A stretch of DNA of 64,000 nucleotides from Streptomyces sp. 1-11 (GCF_007176755.1 NZ_BJTV01000005.1:310001-374000); one strand, 5' to 3'. Positions 34,485 to 44,702 are shown, numbered from the stretch's first letter. Translations and numbers: made by a program. The notes: a model not told the origin generated them from the sequence alone.

Positions 34485-36127
34485 CTCAGCAGGGCGGCGA
34501 CGATCGGTCCGGCCGTGTCACCGCCGTGACCGCCGGCCTGGACCACGCCCGCGGCCGCCAGGTCGCCCCGGTAGGCGGTGAACCAGCCGTTGGGCTTCTT
34601 CTGGCCGTCGACCTCCGCGGAACCGGTCTTCGCGCCGTAGTCCGGGCCGAGCCCGGACATCGCCTCCGCGGCGGTGCCGGACGCGGCCGTGTACCGCATC
34701 AGCTCGCGCAGCTGCGACAGCGTCCTGATCGACAGGACGCGGGACGCCGTGGCCAGCTGCCGGTGGTCGACGGCGGGGGAGACCAGGTACGGCTGGTGGA
34801 AGGCGCCCGACTGCACGGTGGCGGCGACCGATGCCATGTTCAGCGGGTTCATGCGCACCCCGCCCTGTCCGATCAGCGAGGCGGCCATCTGCGCGGCCGA
34901 CTGCACCGGCACCGATCCGTCGACGGTCGGCACGCCGACCGCCCAGTTGTTCATGGACAGGCCGAAGACCTGCTGGGCCTGCTTGGTCAGGTCGTCGTTC
35001 TCCAGCTTCTTGGCCTGGCTGATGAAGGCGGTGTTGCAGGAGCGGGCGAAGCTCGCCTTGAACGTGCCGCCCTTGATCTCGAAGTCGTCGTCGTTGTGGA
35101 ACTTCCAGCCGCCGTAGGTGAACGTCTTCGGGCACGGGTGCTTCTTGTCCGCCGAGGCGAGGCCCTTGTCGATCAGCAGCGACGAGGTGATGACCTTCAT
35201 CGTGGAACCGGGCGCCAGCGAGCCCTGGAAGGCGGTGTTGAAGCCGTGCCCGCTGTTGGCGACCGCGAGGATCTCCCCGGTCGAGGGCCGCACGACCACC
35301 ACCGAGGCGTGGTCCCGCTTGTCGACCTGCTGCTCGGCCGACGCCTGAAGCGCCGGGCTGAGCGTGGTGCGCACCGTGCCCGGAGTGCCCTGGCTCAGCT
35401 CCAGCAGCGTCTTGTCCGACAGCTTGGCCGCCCTGGACTCCTTGCCGCGCACCACGCGCAGCTCCACGCCCGCCTTGCCGCCCGCCGTCTTGCCGTACTT
35501 CTCGCGCAGGCCGTCCAGCACGGTGCCGAGGGAGGGGTACTTCGCGGCCGTCAGCTTCCCGCCGTCGCGGTCGAGCGCCGTCACCGGCGGGGTGCCGGAC
35601 GCGCCGGTGACCAGCCGGTCGCCGTCCTTCAGGTCCGGGTGGAGGACCGAGGAGTGCCAGCCGACCAGCGCCCTGCCGTCGCTCTTGCGCCGCACGACCG
35701 TCAGCGAGCTGTCGTAGCCGAGCGGCTTGCCGGTGCTCTTGTACGACACCGTCGCCCTGACCGAGAACGGCACCCTGGCCCCGGCGGCCTTGCCGGCGGT
35801 GAGCGTGACGTCCTTCAGGTGGGCGTCCTCGGTGGCGCCGGTGAGCAGCGCGGCGGCGGCGGACGGGTCGTCGGTCGCGGCGGCCGCCTCGGTCACCCGG
35901 CCGTGCTGCCAGGCGGTGAGGAAGGCGGTGGAGGCCGAGCGGACCTCGGCGGCGCTGAGCGGGCCGGTCTTCACGGCAGGGCGGGAGGGCCGGTCGTCGG
36001 CCGCGGCCCCGCCGCCGTACAGCGCGTAGGCGCCGATCCCGGCGCCACCGACGACCACGGCGATCATCCCGCCGAGCACGACGGGTCTGTTCTTCCGCCG
36101 CTCGGCGACGCGCCTTCTCTTGCCCAC
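34472..36127 (-). CDS. Class B penicillin-binding protein (first of a tandem pair)
   Basis: A 551-residue peptidoglycan transpeptidase. A basic N-terminus and one membrane helix (about 18-38) are followed by an NTF2-like (MecA_N) domain (residues ~58-170), a dimerisation/linker region and the transpeptidase domain. Active-site motifs: S308-T-M-K311, SCN (in ARSCNTAF) and KTGS (in AKTGSAEV). The enzyme therefore cross-links glycan strands outside the membrane; it has no glycosyltransferase domain. GTG 36127 has GGAGGA upstream. It follows a paralogue 95 bp upstream on the same strand, probably co-transcribed. Its partner glycosyltransferase (a SEDS protein) is not in the window. Confidence 0.92.
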   Translation of the reverse strand: MGKRRRVAERRKNRPVVLGGMIAVVVGGAGIGAYALYGGGAAADDRPSRPAVKTGPLSAAEVRSASTAFLTAWQHGRVTEAAAATDDPSAAAALLTGATEDAHLKDVTLTAGKAAGARVPFSVRATVSYKSTGKPLGYDSSLTVVRRKSDGRALVGWHSSVLHPDLKDGDRLVTGASGTPPVTALDRDGGKLTAAKYPSLGTVLDGLREKYGKTAGGKAGVELRVVRGKESRAAKLSDKTLLELSQGTPGTVRTTLSPALQASAEQQVDKRDHASVVVVRPSTGEILAVANSGHGFNTAFQGSLAPGSTMKVITSSLLIDKGLASADKKHPCPKTFTYGGWKFHNDDDFEIKGGTFKASFARSCNTAFISQAKKLENDDLTKQAQQVFGLSMNNWAVGVPTVDGSVPVQSAAQMAASLIGQGGVRMNPLNMASVAATVQSGAFHQPYLVSPAVDHRQLATASRVLSIRTLSQLRELMRYTAASGTAAEAMSGLGPDYGAKTGSAEVDGQKKPNGWFTAYRGDLAAAGVVQAGGHGGDTAGPIVAALLRQGS

Positions 36128-36222
36128 AGCCTCAGTTCCTCCGCGCCTTGCCCAGCGTTTCCCGCGACCCGCTCACCCCAACGACGGCGACCAGCCTAAA
36201 GTCCCCGGCCGCGAGGGTGACG

Positions 36223-37854
36223 TCAGCCCGTGGTCCGTAGCACGCTTGCGACAATCGGACCGGCCGCGTCGACGCCGTGCCCGCCGTCCTGGACCATCGC
36301 GGCGGCGGCCACGTCGTTGCGGTAGCCGGCGAACCAACTGTCCGACTTCGCCTGCCCGTCGGACTCGGCCGACCCCGTCTTCGCGCCGATGTTCCCGCCG
36401 AGCCCGGACATGACGCCGGCCGCGGTGCCGCTGGTCGCGGTGCGGTTCATCATGGCGCGCAGTTGCTGGACGGTGCTCTGCGACAGCCCGCGCGCGCGGG
36501 CCGGCTCGCGGTGGTCCAGGGACAGCGGCACGATCACCGGCTGCCGGAAGGCGCCGGTCGTCGCGGTGGCGGTGACGGAGGCCATGTTCAGCGGGCTCAT
36601 CTGCACCTGGCCCTGGCCGATCAGGTTGGCCGCCGTGTCCGGTCCGCCCGAGGCGGGCACCCGGCCGTCGAAGGACGGCACCCCGATCTTCCAGTCGTCG
36701 CGCCCGAGCCCGAACCGGTCCTGGGCCTCCTCGGTGAGGGCGTCCACTCCGAGGTCGTCCGCGAACTTCACGAACGCCGTGTTGCAGGAGCGGGCGAAGC
36801 TCTCCGAGAGGGTGGCGTTCTCGTTCGGCGGCAGGTTCTTGAGGTTGTGGAACGTCTGGCTCTGCCACACGGCCGACGGCGGGCAGGGAGCCTTTCCGTT
36901 CGCGCTGGTCAGGCCGGTGTCGATCAGGGCCGCCGCGCTGATGATCTTCATGGTCGAGCCGGGCGGGCGCTCCCCGAGCAGGGCCGCGTCGAAGCCGTCC
37001 TCCCGGTGGTTGGCGACGGCCAGGATCTCGCCCGTGCTGGGCTGCACGGCCGCGACGGACGCGTCCGGGTACTTCCGCACCGCCGTCTCCGCCGCCGCCT
37101 GGGCGCTCGCGCTGAGCGTGGTGCGGAGCCTGCCCGGCCTGCCCTTGGCGAGGGTGAGCAGAGTGGTGTCGGCCGGGGCCTCCCCGGCGGTGCCCTGGTG
37201 GCGTATCACCAGCTCGACCCCCGGCCGGCCGCCCGTCGTATCGCCGTAGCGCTTGCGCAGCTCGTCCAGGACCGGGCCGAGCGAGGGGTACTTCTCCTTC
37301 GTCAGCACCCGCCCGTCGCGGTCCACGGCCTCGATCTCGGGCGCCGCGGACTCGCCGGTCGCGAGGGTGTCGCCCTTGCGCAGCCGCGGGTGCACGACCG
37401 AGGGCTGCCAGTCGACCAGGGCGCGGTGCGAGGTCTGCCCGCGCACGACGGTCAACGTGCTCCGGTAGCTGAGCGGCTGGGACCTGCCCTTGTACGACAC
37501 CGTTGTCCTGACCGTGAACGGCACGGTGGTGCCGGTGGCCGCACCGGGTGTGATGCGCACGTCGGTGAGGTGCGCGTCGCTCCGGTACGCCGTCAGCAAC
37601 TCCCGGGCGGACTCCGGGAAGTCGGTGTACGACGCGGCCGTGGCGGCGTCCCCCTTCTGCCACGCGGCGAAGAACCTCCCCGTGGTGTCCTTCACTTCGT
37701 CCCGGCTCGGTGGCCCGGTCCGCACGGCGGCCGAGCCCCCCGTCCCCCCGTCACCGCTCAGCGCGGACAGGATGTTGTAGGCGCCGTAGCCGGCGCCGCC
37801 CAGCATGGCCGCGCACACGCCGCCTATGATCCCGGCCTTCACTCCGCTGCGCAT
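36223..37854 (-). CDS. Class B penicillin-binding protein (second of a tandem pair)
   Basis: A 543-residue paralogue of the downstream PBP with the same order: short cytoplasmic tail, membrane helix (GIIGGVCAAMLGGAGYGAYN), NTF2-like domain, linker, transpeptidase. Motifs: S300-T-M-K303, SCN in ARSCNTAF, KTGS in AKTGSAESDG. All are intact, so both copies should be active. ATG 37854 follows GGGAG; an earlier ATG at 37920 would add a polar stretch without ribosome site. It is the upstream member of the pair. The pair beside ssgE suggests a job in sporulation-linked wall synthesis, which is inference. Confidence 0.92.
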   Translation of the reverse strand: MRSGVKAGIIGGVCAAMLGGAGYGAYNILSALSGDGGTGGSAAVRTGPPSRDEVKDTTGRFFAAWQKGDAATAASYTDFPESARELLTAYRSDAHLTDVRITPGAATGTTVPFTVRTTVSYKGRSQPLSYRSTLTVVRGQTSHRALVDWQPSVVHPRLRKGDTLATGESAAPEIEAVDRDGRVLTKEKYPSLGPVLDELRKRYGDTTGGRPGVELVIRHQGTAGEAPADTTLLTLAKGRPGRLRTTLSASAQAAAETAVRKYPDASVAAVQPSTGEILAVANHREDGFDAALLGERPPGSTMKIISAAALIDTGLTSANGKAPCPPSAVWQSQTFHNLKNLPPNENATLSESFARSCNTAFVKFADDLGVDALTEEAQDRFGLGRDDWKIGVPSFDGRVPASGGPDTAANLIGQGQVQMSPLNMASVTATATTGAFRQPVIVPLSLDHREPARARGLSQSTVQQLRAMMNRTATSGTAAGVMSGLGGNIGAKTGSAESDGQAKSDSWFAGYRNDVAAAAMVQDGGHGVDAAGPIVASVLRTTG

Positions 37855-38013
37855 CAGGCGCTCCCTCTCCCCGTCTCCCCGTGGGACCTGTCGCGCCCGG
37901 AGCTTGCTGAACGCGTTCAAAACCAGGTCGCAGCGGAACTGTAAGCGGTTGCGGGGCAGTTGTGACCGGCGTTGCCGATTGTTGTCCGAACAGAGACGTC
38001 GCGGTCCGGGAGA

Positions 38014-38547
38014 TCACCCGACATGTGCGGCAATAATGCGTGCACACTCCATCGACTCGGCGTGCGTGGTGTCCACTTCGAGGTCGTAGGTCACCCCCTG
38101 GTGCACCAGCTCCGCCTGGGCGGCGGCCATCCCCGCGACCCGGTCACCCCGGGCGACCTCGCGCCCCGTGGCGACGGCGGCATCACACCGCACCCCCACC
38201 CACAGCACCCCGAGCCCGTCCAGCGCCTTGCGCCAGCGCGCCTGCGAGTCGGCCCCGCCGAGGAACACCTCGTCCACGACGACCCGGGCGCCCGCCCGCG
38301 CCATCGCGGCGATCCCTTCGATCCAGGCCGCCTCCAGCTCCCGGAACTCCGCCCCGACGACCACCTCGCCGTCCGCCGCGAACTCGATCCCCCCGTCCCC
38401 GGCCCGCATGGAGGCCGGCAACGCGTCCACGAACGTGTCCGTCCCGAACGCCAGCCACGCCCCGGGCAACACCGCCTGCAGACACCGCACGATCCCGGAC
38501 TTCCCCGAGCTGGACCCACCGTTGAGCACGATCACCTGAGTCGTCAC
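38014..38547 (-). CDS. Chloramphenicol phosphotransferase-like P-loop kinase
   Basis: A 177-residue CPT family member. The P-loop GGSSSGKS is at residues 10-17, the base Asp in [11 protein letters not shown] aligns with the catalytic Asp of chloramphenicol 3-O-phosphotransferase, and [10 protein letters not shown] and [21 protein letters not shown] are the later conserved blocks. The Streptomyces CPT fold includes true resistance enzymes and many housekeeping homologues; resistance is not implied. GTG 38547 precedes [10 protein letters not shown] directly. It lies downstream of pmt, beyond a terminator, on the same strand. Confidence 0.88.
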   Translation of the reverse strand: MTTQVIVLNGGSSSGKSGIVRCLQAVLPGAWLAFGTDTFVDALPASMRAGDGGIEFAADGEVVVGAEFRELEAAWIEGIAAMARAGARVVVDEVFLGGADSQARWRKALDGLGVLWVGVRCDAAVATGREVARGDRVAGMAAAQAELVHQGVTYDLEVDTTHAESMECARIIAAHVG

Positions 38548-38665
38548 GGGGTCACGGTAGGGGCGCCGGGGGCGGTTGGAAACGGAATATCGGGGGGCGG
38601 TGGGGGCGACGTCCGGCGGTGCCACTGCCCCTCGCCGGAGGCCCCGACCGGTACGGGAACGGCCG

Positions 38666-38693
38666 CGAGGGCACGGCGCAGGCCGTGCCCTCG
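38666..38693 (-). terminator. Terminator after pmt
   Basis: Perfect 12-bp arms CGAGGGCACGGC and GCCGTGCCCTCG with a GCAG loop, 16 nt beyond the pmt stop codon. Confidence 0.85.
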
Positions 38694-38708
38694 TCGTACG
38701 CCTCCGGG

Positions 38709-40457
38709 CTAGACCCACGTGTCCAGCCACATCCGCGATCTCCAGTCGTCGATCGGGATCGCCGTGCCCGTGTACAGCGGCCAGAAGTAGATGAAGTTCC
38801 AGGCCACCAGCAGCACCAGTACGCCCGCCGCGGAGGCGCCGATCAGGCGGCGGGTGTCCGTCGAGCCCGGGGGGCCGATGACGGCGCCGACCAGCATGGC
38901 AAGGGCCAGGCAGATGAAGGGGAGGAAGACGACCGCGTAGAAGAGGAAGATCGTCCGCTCCTGGTACATGAACCAGGGCAGGTACCCGGCCGCGATGCCG
39001 CAGGCGATCGCGCCGGCCCGCCAGTCGCGGCGGAACGCCCAGCGCCAGAGCACGTACACGATGGCGGCGCAGCCCGCCCACCACAGGACGGGGGTGCCGA
39101 TGGCCAGGACCTCGCGGGCGCACTTCTCGCCCGCGTCGGCCGGGCAGCCGTCGGCGCCGGGTGAGGGGGACTCGTAGAAGTACGAGACCGGGCGGCCCAG
39201 GACCAGCCAGCTCCACGGGTTGGACTGGTAGGTGTGCGGCGTCGACAGGCCGACGTGGAACTTGTAGACCTCGTGCTCGTAGTGCCACAGGCTGCGCAGC
39301 CAGTCCGGCAGGAAGGTGAAGTGGCCGCCCCTGCCGTCGGTCGCAGCCCAGTTGCGGAAGTAGCCGCCGGTGCCGTCGGCCGGGGAGAGGATCCAGCCGA
39401 GCCAGGAGAGCAGGTAGACGCCGATCGCCACCGGGACCGTCGCGAGGAACGTGATGCCCGTGTCGTGCTTCAGCGCCGCCAGGTACGGGTGGTGGGCGCC
39501 GGCCACCCTGCGGGCGCCGACGTCCCACAGCACCGCCAGCACGCAGAACGCGGCCAGGATGTAGAGGCCGTTCCACTTGGTGCCGATGGCCAGGCCCAGC
39601 ATCAGCCCGGCGCCCCAGCGCCAGGGCCGCCACCCCAGGCGGAGGGTGTCGGCCACGCCCGCGTCCGGCCGCACCCGCCCGTCCGCGCCGGCCGGCAGCG
39701 CGGCGGCCAGCCGCGCGCGTGCCCGGTCGCGGTCGATCACCAGGCAGCCGAAGGCGGCCACCACGAAGAACATCAGCACGCCGTCCAGCAGCGAGGTGCG
39801 GCTCATCACGAAGTGCAGGCCGTCCACCGCCATCAGCGCGCCCGCCAGGCAGCCGAGGAACGTCGAGCGGAACATCCGGCGCCCGATCCGGCACAGCATC
39901 AGCACCGACAGCGTCCCCAGCAGCGCCGTCATGAACCGCCAGCCGAACGGGTCGAACCCGAACACCAGCTCGCCCAGGCCGATGACGTACTTGCCGACCG
40001 GCGGGTGCACGACGTACGCCGCGTCCGCCGGGATCGCGAGGTGCCCGTGGGTCTGCAGCACCGCGTCGTTGGCGTGCTTGTCCCAGTTGACCTCGAACCC
40101 GCGGTGGACGAGCGCCCAGGCGTCCTTCGCGTAGTACGTCTCGTCGAATATCACCGCACGCGGGCTGCCCAGGTGCCAGAAGCGCAGCAGGCCCGCCAGC
40201 AGCGTCACCAGCAGCGGACCCCCCCAGCCCGACCAGCGGGTGACCCGCTCGGCGAGGACCGGCGGCACGCCCAGCACCTGCCACAGGCGCGGGCTCGGCT
40301 CGTTGTACGGCGGAACCAGCCGGTCGCGCACGTCGCCCGCGGGCGCGTCCCCGGCGGGCGCGTACCCGAATCGGCGCAGCCGCTGCTGCCACGTCGGCCG
40401 CTGGTCGTGCGGTGCCTGGCCCGGCCGGAGGTCCATGGAGGACGCGGTACTGGTCAC
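38709..40457 (-). CDS. pmt: Dolichyl-phosphate-mannose--protein mannosyltransferase (polyprenyl-dependent)
   Basis: A 582-residue GT-C glycosyltransferase with about 10-11 membrane helices. It moves mannose from polyprenyl-phosphate-mannose to Ser/Thr of exported proteins. The catalytic acidic pair is in [13 protein letters not shown] (Asp-Glu in the first outer loop); [25 protein letters not shown] and SYFYESPSP are other family blocks. In S. coelicolor Pmt is the receptor-modifying enzyme needed for phiC31 infection. GTG 40457 sits 6 nt after TACGAT, suggesting a leaderless mRNA; ATG 40436 is a later alternative. It is divergent from rsmI across 105 bp. Confidence 0.93.
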   Translation of the reverse strand: MTSTASSMDLRPGQAPHDQRPTWQQRLRRFGYAPAGDAPAGDVRDRLVPPYNEPSPRLWQVLGVPPVLAERVTRWSGWGGPLLVTLLAGLLRFWHLGSPRAVIFDETYYAKDAWALVHRGFEVNWDKHANDAVLQTHGHLAIPADAAYVVHPPVGKYVIGLGELVFGFDPFGWRFMTALLGTLSVLMLCRIGRRMFRSTFLGCLAGALMAVDGLHFVMSRTSLLDGVLMFFVVAAFGCLVIDRDRARARLAAALPAGADGRVRPDAGVADTLRLGWRPWRWGAGLMLGLAIGTKWNGLYILAAFCVLAVLWDVGARRVAGAHHPYLAALKHDTGITFLATVPVAIGVYLLSWLGWILSPADGTGGYFRNWAATDGRGGHFTFLPDWLRSLWHYEHEVYKFHVGLSTPHTYQSNPWSWLVLGRPVSYFYESPSPGADGCPADAGEKCAREVLAIGTPVLWWAGCAAIVYVLWRWAFRRDWRAGAIACGIAAGYLPWFMYQERTIFLFYAVVFLPFICLALAMLVGAVIGPPGSTDTRRLIGASAAGVLVLLVAWNFIYFWPLYTGTAIPIDDWRSRMWLDTWV

Positions 40458-40562
40458 CGCGCCATCGTAGGGAAACGTTCTGTGTGAGTCCCGTGCATGG
40501 CGGTACCGGTCGGGACACGGTCGCCCTCCCGCCCGCCCCGCGGTCCCTGCGAGGATGGGGGC

Positions 40563-41414
40563 GTGACTGGAACCCTTGTCCTCGCAGGTACCCCCATCGG
40601 CGACATCGCGGACGCGCCGCCCCGGCTGGCCGAGGAGCTGGCGGGCGCCGACGTCGTCGCGGCCGAGGACACGCGGCGGCTGCGCCGGCTGACCCAGGCG
40701 CTGGGCGTCACGCCCAAGGGCCGCGTGGTGTCGTACTTCGAGGGCAACGAGTCCGCCCGCACGCCCGAGCTGGTGCAGGAGCTGCTCGGCGGCGCGCGTG
40801 TGCTGCTGGTGACGGACGCGGGCATGCCGTCGGTCTCCGATCCCGGCTACCGGCTGGTCGCCGCGGCGGTGGAGGAGGACGTCAAGGTCACCGCCGTGCC
40901 GGGGCCGTCCGCCGTGCTCACCGCGCTCGCCCTGTCCGGGCTGCCCGTCGACCGGTTCTGCTTCGAGGGCTTCCTGCCGCGCAAGGCGGGCGAGCGGCTG
41001 TCCCGGCTGCGGGAGGTGGCGGGCGAGCGGCGCACGCTCGTCTACTTCGAGGCGCCGCACCGGCTCGACGACACCCTCGCCGCGATGGCCGAGGTGTTCG
41101 GCGCGGACCGGCGCGCCGCCGTCTGCCGCGAGCTGACCAAGACGTACGAGGAGGTGCGGCGCGGCCCGCTGGCCGAGCTGGCCGAGTGGGCCGCCGAGGG
41201 CGTGCGCGGGGAGATCACCGTCGTGGTGGAGGGCGCCGCCGAGACGGGCCCCGAGGAGCTGGACGCCGGCGAACTGGTCCGCCGGGTGCGCATCCGCGAG
41301 GAGGCCGGCGAACGGCGCAAGGAGGCGATCGCGGCGGTGGCGGTGGAGGCCGGCCTGCCCAAGCGGGTGGTCTTCGACGCGGTGGTCGCCGCGAAGAAGG
41401 ACGGCACGGCCTAG
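40563..41414 (+). CDS. rsmI: 16S rRNA (cytidine1402-2'-O)-methyltransferase
   Basis: A 283-residue SAM enzyme of the tetrapyrrole methylase fold that 2'-O-methylates C1402 of 16S rRNA. The opening [49 protein letters not shown] and [18 protein letters not shown] are the complete family signatures. GTG 40563 is 6 nt from GAGGAT; the first residues match family N-termini. Together with ksgA at 46 kb the window codes two enzymes modifying the same decoding region of the ribosome. It is divergent from pmt. Confidence 0.95.
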   Translation: MTGTLVLAGTPIGDIADAPPRLAEELAGADVVAAEDTRRLRRLTQALGVTPKGRVVSYFEGNESARTPELVQELLGGARVLLVTDAGMPSVSDPGYRLVAAAVEEDVKVTAVPGPSAVLTALALSGLPVDRFCFEGFLPRKAGERLSRLREVAGERRTLVYFEAPHRLDDTLAAMAEVFGADRRAAVCRELTKTYEEVRRGPLAELAEWAAEGVRGEITVVVEGAAETGPEELDAGELVRRVRIREEAGERRKEAIAAVAVEAGLPKRVVFDAVVAAKKDGTA

Positions 41415-41512
41415 GCCTGTCCGACCGTCCAGGCGCCGCGCGGAGTGCGGTTGCGCGTGCGAGGCTGGCTCGCGCAGTGGAGGGGCGTCGGCCGGACGCA
41501 CTGGGAGGCGAT

Positions 41513-43072
41513 GTGGGCCCCGAAGAACGAGCGGCGCCGCTCCGGGCGGAGCTGCGGCGCAGGACCTTCCTCGGAGCGTGCGCGGGCGCCGGGCTCGTGT
41601 CGGCGGCGGCCTGCGATCCGTCCCCGTCCGCCCGCGGCCGTCCCCACGATGCAGCCTCGCCCGCCCAGGACGCCGAGCGGGACCGCCCCGGGACACCCGA
41701 CTGGCGTATCCGCTCGCGGGGTCCGGCCACGGCCGTCGCCGGTTACACCGACCGGGTGAGCGTGACACCGGGCGAGGAGTGCGCCCTGCACGTCTCGACG
41801 ACCGCCCCCTCCTTCCGCGTCTCGGCCTTCCGCGCCGGCTGGTACGGCGGGGCCGGAGCCCGGCTGGTGTGGTCGTCCGGGCGGATACCCGGCCGCGTCC
41901 AGCCGGAGCCGCGCCTGCTGTCCGGCACCCGCACCGTCCGCGCGGACTGGCCCCGCACCCTGAGCTTCGGCACGGAGGGCTGGCCGGAGGGCGCCTACCT
42001 GCTGCGGCTGGACGCGGAGGACGGCCACCAGCGCTACGTCCCGCTCATCGTGAGGTCCACGCGGGGCGCGGGCCGCACCGTGCTGATGCACGCCCCCGCC
42101 ACCTGGCAGGCGTACAACCGGTGGGGCGGCTACAGCCTCTACGCGGGCGCCGGCGGGGCGTACGCCGACCGGTCCCTGGCCGTCAGCTTCGACCGGCCCT
42201 ACGACTCCAGCGGCGCGGAGAAGTTCCTGGTGTACGAGTGGGCCGCGGTGGCGCTGGCCGAACGGCTGGGCATCCCGCTCGCCTACACCACCGGGACGGA
42301 CGTGCACCGCGACCCGGGCGTGCTGCGCGGCGCGAGGGCCGTCGTCTGCCTCGGACACGACGAGTACTGGACCCCGGAGCAGCGCCGGCACGTCACCGCG
42401 GCCCGCGACGCGGGCGCCAACGTGGCCTTCCTCGGCGCCAACACCTGCTTCCGCCGGGTCCGGCTGGAGCAGGGCGCGGCGGGCCCGGACCGGACGGTGG
42501 TCTGCTACAAGTCCTCCTTCCGCGCCGACCCCTGCTACGCCGACCGGCCCGCCCTGGTCACGACGGACTTCCGCCAGTCCCCGGGGGCCGACCCGGAGTC
42601 GTCGATGACGGGTGTGCTGTACGAGGGGTATCCGACGGACGCGCCGTACGTGGTGCACGCGGCGGACCACTGGGTGTACGAGGGGACCGGCGTACGCCCC
42701 GGCGACGGCTTCGGCCACCTGGTCGGTGTGGAGTACGACCGGGTCACCGCGGGCGCACCGACGCCGGAGCCCCTGGAGATCACCGCCCACTCGCCGCTGG
42801 TGTGCAACGGCAGGCGCAGCCACAGCGACTCGGCGTACTACACGGCCGGCAGCGGCGCGGGGGTCTTCGCGACCGGCACCATGCGCTGGGTGGAGGCCCT
42901 GATGGCCGGCACCCCGGCCGGAGGCCGCGACCACGGCATGGACGCCCGCACGCGTGCCTTCGTCACCCGGACGACGGAGAACGTGCTGCGCGCCTTCGCC
43001 CTGGGCCCCGCCGCCCGCCACCGGCCCGCACCGCGCCCGAACACCGGCGAGGTGTACCGGGGCACGGCGTGA
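41513..43072 (+). CDS. N,N-dimethylformamidase beta-subunit-like secreted protein
   Basis: About 519 residues. The N-terminus has a twin-arginine-like RRRTFLGACAGAGLVSAAAC, so it is probably Tat-exported; the Cys at the end could be a lipobox but lacks the usual Leu. After a linker comes a beta-sandwich-like part (PDWRIRSRG, VSVTPGEECALHVS, FRVSAFRAGWYGG) and a large domain with HAPATWQAYNRWGGYSLY, VVCLGHDEYWT and VAFLGANTCFRRV, as in the large subunit of N,N-dimethylformamidase. The real substrate is unknown. GTG 41513 has GGGAGG close upstream (short spacing), so the start is less certain. It stands alone downstream of rsmI. Confidence 0.8.
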   Translation: MGPEERAAPLRAELRRRTFLGACAGAGLVSAAACDPSPSARGRPHDAASPAQDAERDRPGTPDWRIRSRGPATAVAGYTDRVSVTPGEECALHVSTTAPSFRVSAFRAGWYGGAGARLVWSSGRIPGRVQPEPRLLSGTRTVRADWPRTLSFGTEGWPEGAYLLRLDAEDGHQRYVPLIVRSTRGAGRTVLMHAPATWQAYNRWGGYSLYAGAGGAYADRSLAVSFDRPYDSSGAEKFLVYEWAAVALAERLGIPLAYTTGTDVHRDPGVLRGARAVVCLGHDEYWTPEQRRHVTAARDAGANVAFLGANTCFRRVRLEQGAAGPDRTVVCYKSSFRADPCYADRPALVTTDFRQSPGADPESSMTGVLYEGYPTDAPYVVHAADHWVYEGTGVRPGDGFGHLVGVEYDRVTAGAPTPEPLEITAHSPLVCNGRRSHSDSAYYTAGSGAGVFATGTMRWVEALMAGTPAGGRDHGMDARTRAFVTRTTENVLRAFALGPAARHRPAPRPNTGEVYRGTA

Positions 43073-43368
43073 CCGAGCGGCCCCGGCGACCACCGGCACC
43101 AGGTGCACTCGCCCTCTGAGCAGGCCTCTTCTCCGCTGAGCGTGCGCCCCAACGCGGGGCAAAGGGGCGGCACGCAAGGCAAAGCCCGAAGTGCCCGCCC
43201 GGGCCCGTTTCGGCAAGGAGAGTCCAAAACGCCTCCAACACTCGGCAGACCTGATGCGCCCGCGCCGGGGAGGGCGTCCACTGGTCGCAGGGACGCACCC
43301 GTCCCGCACCCCGGGACCGCAGGGGAACCCGCACCGGGGTGCCTGTCCAGCGGACAACTGGAGCTGGC

Positions 43369-43776
43369 ATGAGCGAGATCGCAGCACGGACAGGCCTTCG
43401 CGGCACCGCCACCGCCGTCGTTCACGAGTCGTACGCCTTCGCCTGCATGAGGTGCGGGTTCGGCTGGGAGCAGTCGTACGAGATCGAGCACCACCGGGAC
43501 GGCGACGGCCAGGAGTACGTGATGTACGTGGCCGAGGGCCGGATCGTGCCGTCCCCGCTGAGCCGCCCCGCCTGCCACAACTGCGACGGCCGCGTCGTGC
43601 GGATCATGCGCGCCGGCCAGGTCTCCTCGGTGCGCGGCGTGGCCGAGGGCCGCCACCACCGGGTGCCGGCGGCGGGCCCCGTCGAGGCGCCCCAGGTGCC
43701 GGGGCAGCCCGCCCGGCCGCACCACTGGCACCTGTCCGACCTCCTCCACCCCTTCCAGCGCAGGGCGGCGGGCTGA
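43369..43776 (+). CDS. Hypothetical protein with paired CxxC (putative zinc ribbon)
   Basis: A 135-residue protein with two CxxC pairs, CMRC (near residue 26) and CHNC (near 69), spaced as in a zinc ribbon, and a polar His-rich C-terminus ending HHWHLSDLLHPFQRRAAG. No membrane segment is seen. The motif SYAFACMRCGFGWEQSYEI is common to a Streptomyces-specific group without known role. ATG 43369 follows GGAG by 5 nt. The ~296 bp upstream hold no gene that I can support. It precedes tatD by 47 bp, but tatD has its own promoter. Confidence 0.75.
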   Translation: MSEIAARTGLRGTATAVVHESYAFACMRCGFGWEQSYEIEHHRDGDGQEYVMYVAEGRIVPSPLSRPACHNCDGRVVRIMRAGQVSSVRGVAEGRHHRVPAAGPVEAPQVPGQPARPHHWHLSDLLHPFQRRAAG

Positions 43777-43823
43777 GCGGACGGGCCGGCCGCCCGGGCG
43801 TGCCCCTTTCGTAGGATCGGGGC

Positions 43824-44702
43824 ATGCCTTCGAACGCCGACAAGAACGCGGCACCGCCGCTCCCGCCGCCGCTGCGGGTGCCCGTGGCCGACTCCCACAC
43901 CCACCTCGACATGCAGTCGGGCACGGTCGAGGAGGGCCTCGCCAAGGCCGCGTCGGTGGGTGTGACGACGGTCGTCCAGGTCGGCTGCGACATCAAGGGC
44001 TCCCGCTGGGCCGCGGAGACCGCCGCGGCCCACGACGGCGTCCACGCCACCGTCGCCCTGCACCCCAACGAGGCCCCGCGCATCGTCCTCGGCGACCCCG
44101 ACGGCTGGTCGCGGCAGGGCGCCCGCGAGCCCGGCGGCGACGCGGCGCTGGACGAGGCGCTCGCCGAGATCGACCGGCTCGCCGCGCTGCCCCAGGTCAA
44201 GGGCGTCGGCGAGACGGGGCTCGACCACTTCCGCACCGGGCCGGAGGGCAAGGAGGCGCAGGAGCGGTCGTTCCGCGCCCACATCGAGATCGCCAAGCGG
44301 CACGGCAAGGCCCTCGTCATCCACGACCGCGACGCCCACGCCGACGTCCTGCGCGTGCTGCGCGAGGAGGGCGCCCCGGAGCGCACCGTCTTCCACTGCT
44401 ACTCCGGTGACGCCGACATGGCCCGGATCTGCGCCCGCGAGGGCTACTTCATGTCCTTCGCCGGCAACGTCACCTTCAAGAACGCCCAGAACCTGCGCGA
44501 CGCCCTCGCCGTCGCCCCGCTGGAACTGGTCCTCGTGGAGACCGACGCCCCCTTCCTGACCCCGGCGCCGTACCGGGGCCGGCCCAACGCCCCGTATCTC
44601 GTCCCCGTCACGGTGCGCGCGATGGCCGCCGTGCGCGGCGTCGACGAGGACGCTCTCGCCACGGCCCTCAGTGCGAACACCGCCCGCGCGTTCGGTTATT
44701 GA
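43824..44702 (+). CDS. tatD: TatD family metal-dependent hydrolase/DNase
   Basis: A 292-residue TIM-barrel hydrolase. Metal ligands are read in DSHTHLD, GETGLDHF, HDRDAHADV, HCYSGD and ETDAPFL. TatD enzymes act as 3'-5' exonucleases and may edit D-aminoacyl-tRNA. An N-terminal polar extension (~20 residues) precedes the barrel. ATG 43824 lies 6 nt after TAGGAT (43812-43817), a leaderless arrangement. It is followed by rpfB and ksgA in the common bacterial order tatD-rpfB-ksgA-ispE. Confidence 0.94.
   Translation: MPSNADKNAAPPLPPPLRVPVADSHTHLDMQSGTVEEGLAKAASVGVTTVVQVGCDIKGSRWAAETAAAHDGVHATVALHPNEAPRIVLGDPDGWSRQGAREPGGDAALDEALAEIDRLAALPQVKGVGETGLDHFRTGPEGKEAQERSFRAHIEIAKRHGKALVIHDRDAHADVLRVLREEGAPERTVFHCYSGDADMARICAREGYFMSFAGNVTFKNAQNLRDALAVAPLELVLVETDAPFLTPAPYRGRPNAPYLVPVTVRAMAAVRGVDEDALATALSANTARAFGY

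Noticed and set aside
38014..38547. Chloramphenicol resistance gene
   Set aside because: The fold is CPT-like, but most homologues in Streptomyces are not resistance enzymes and no antibiotic cluster is near.
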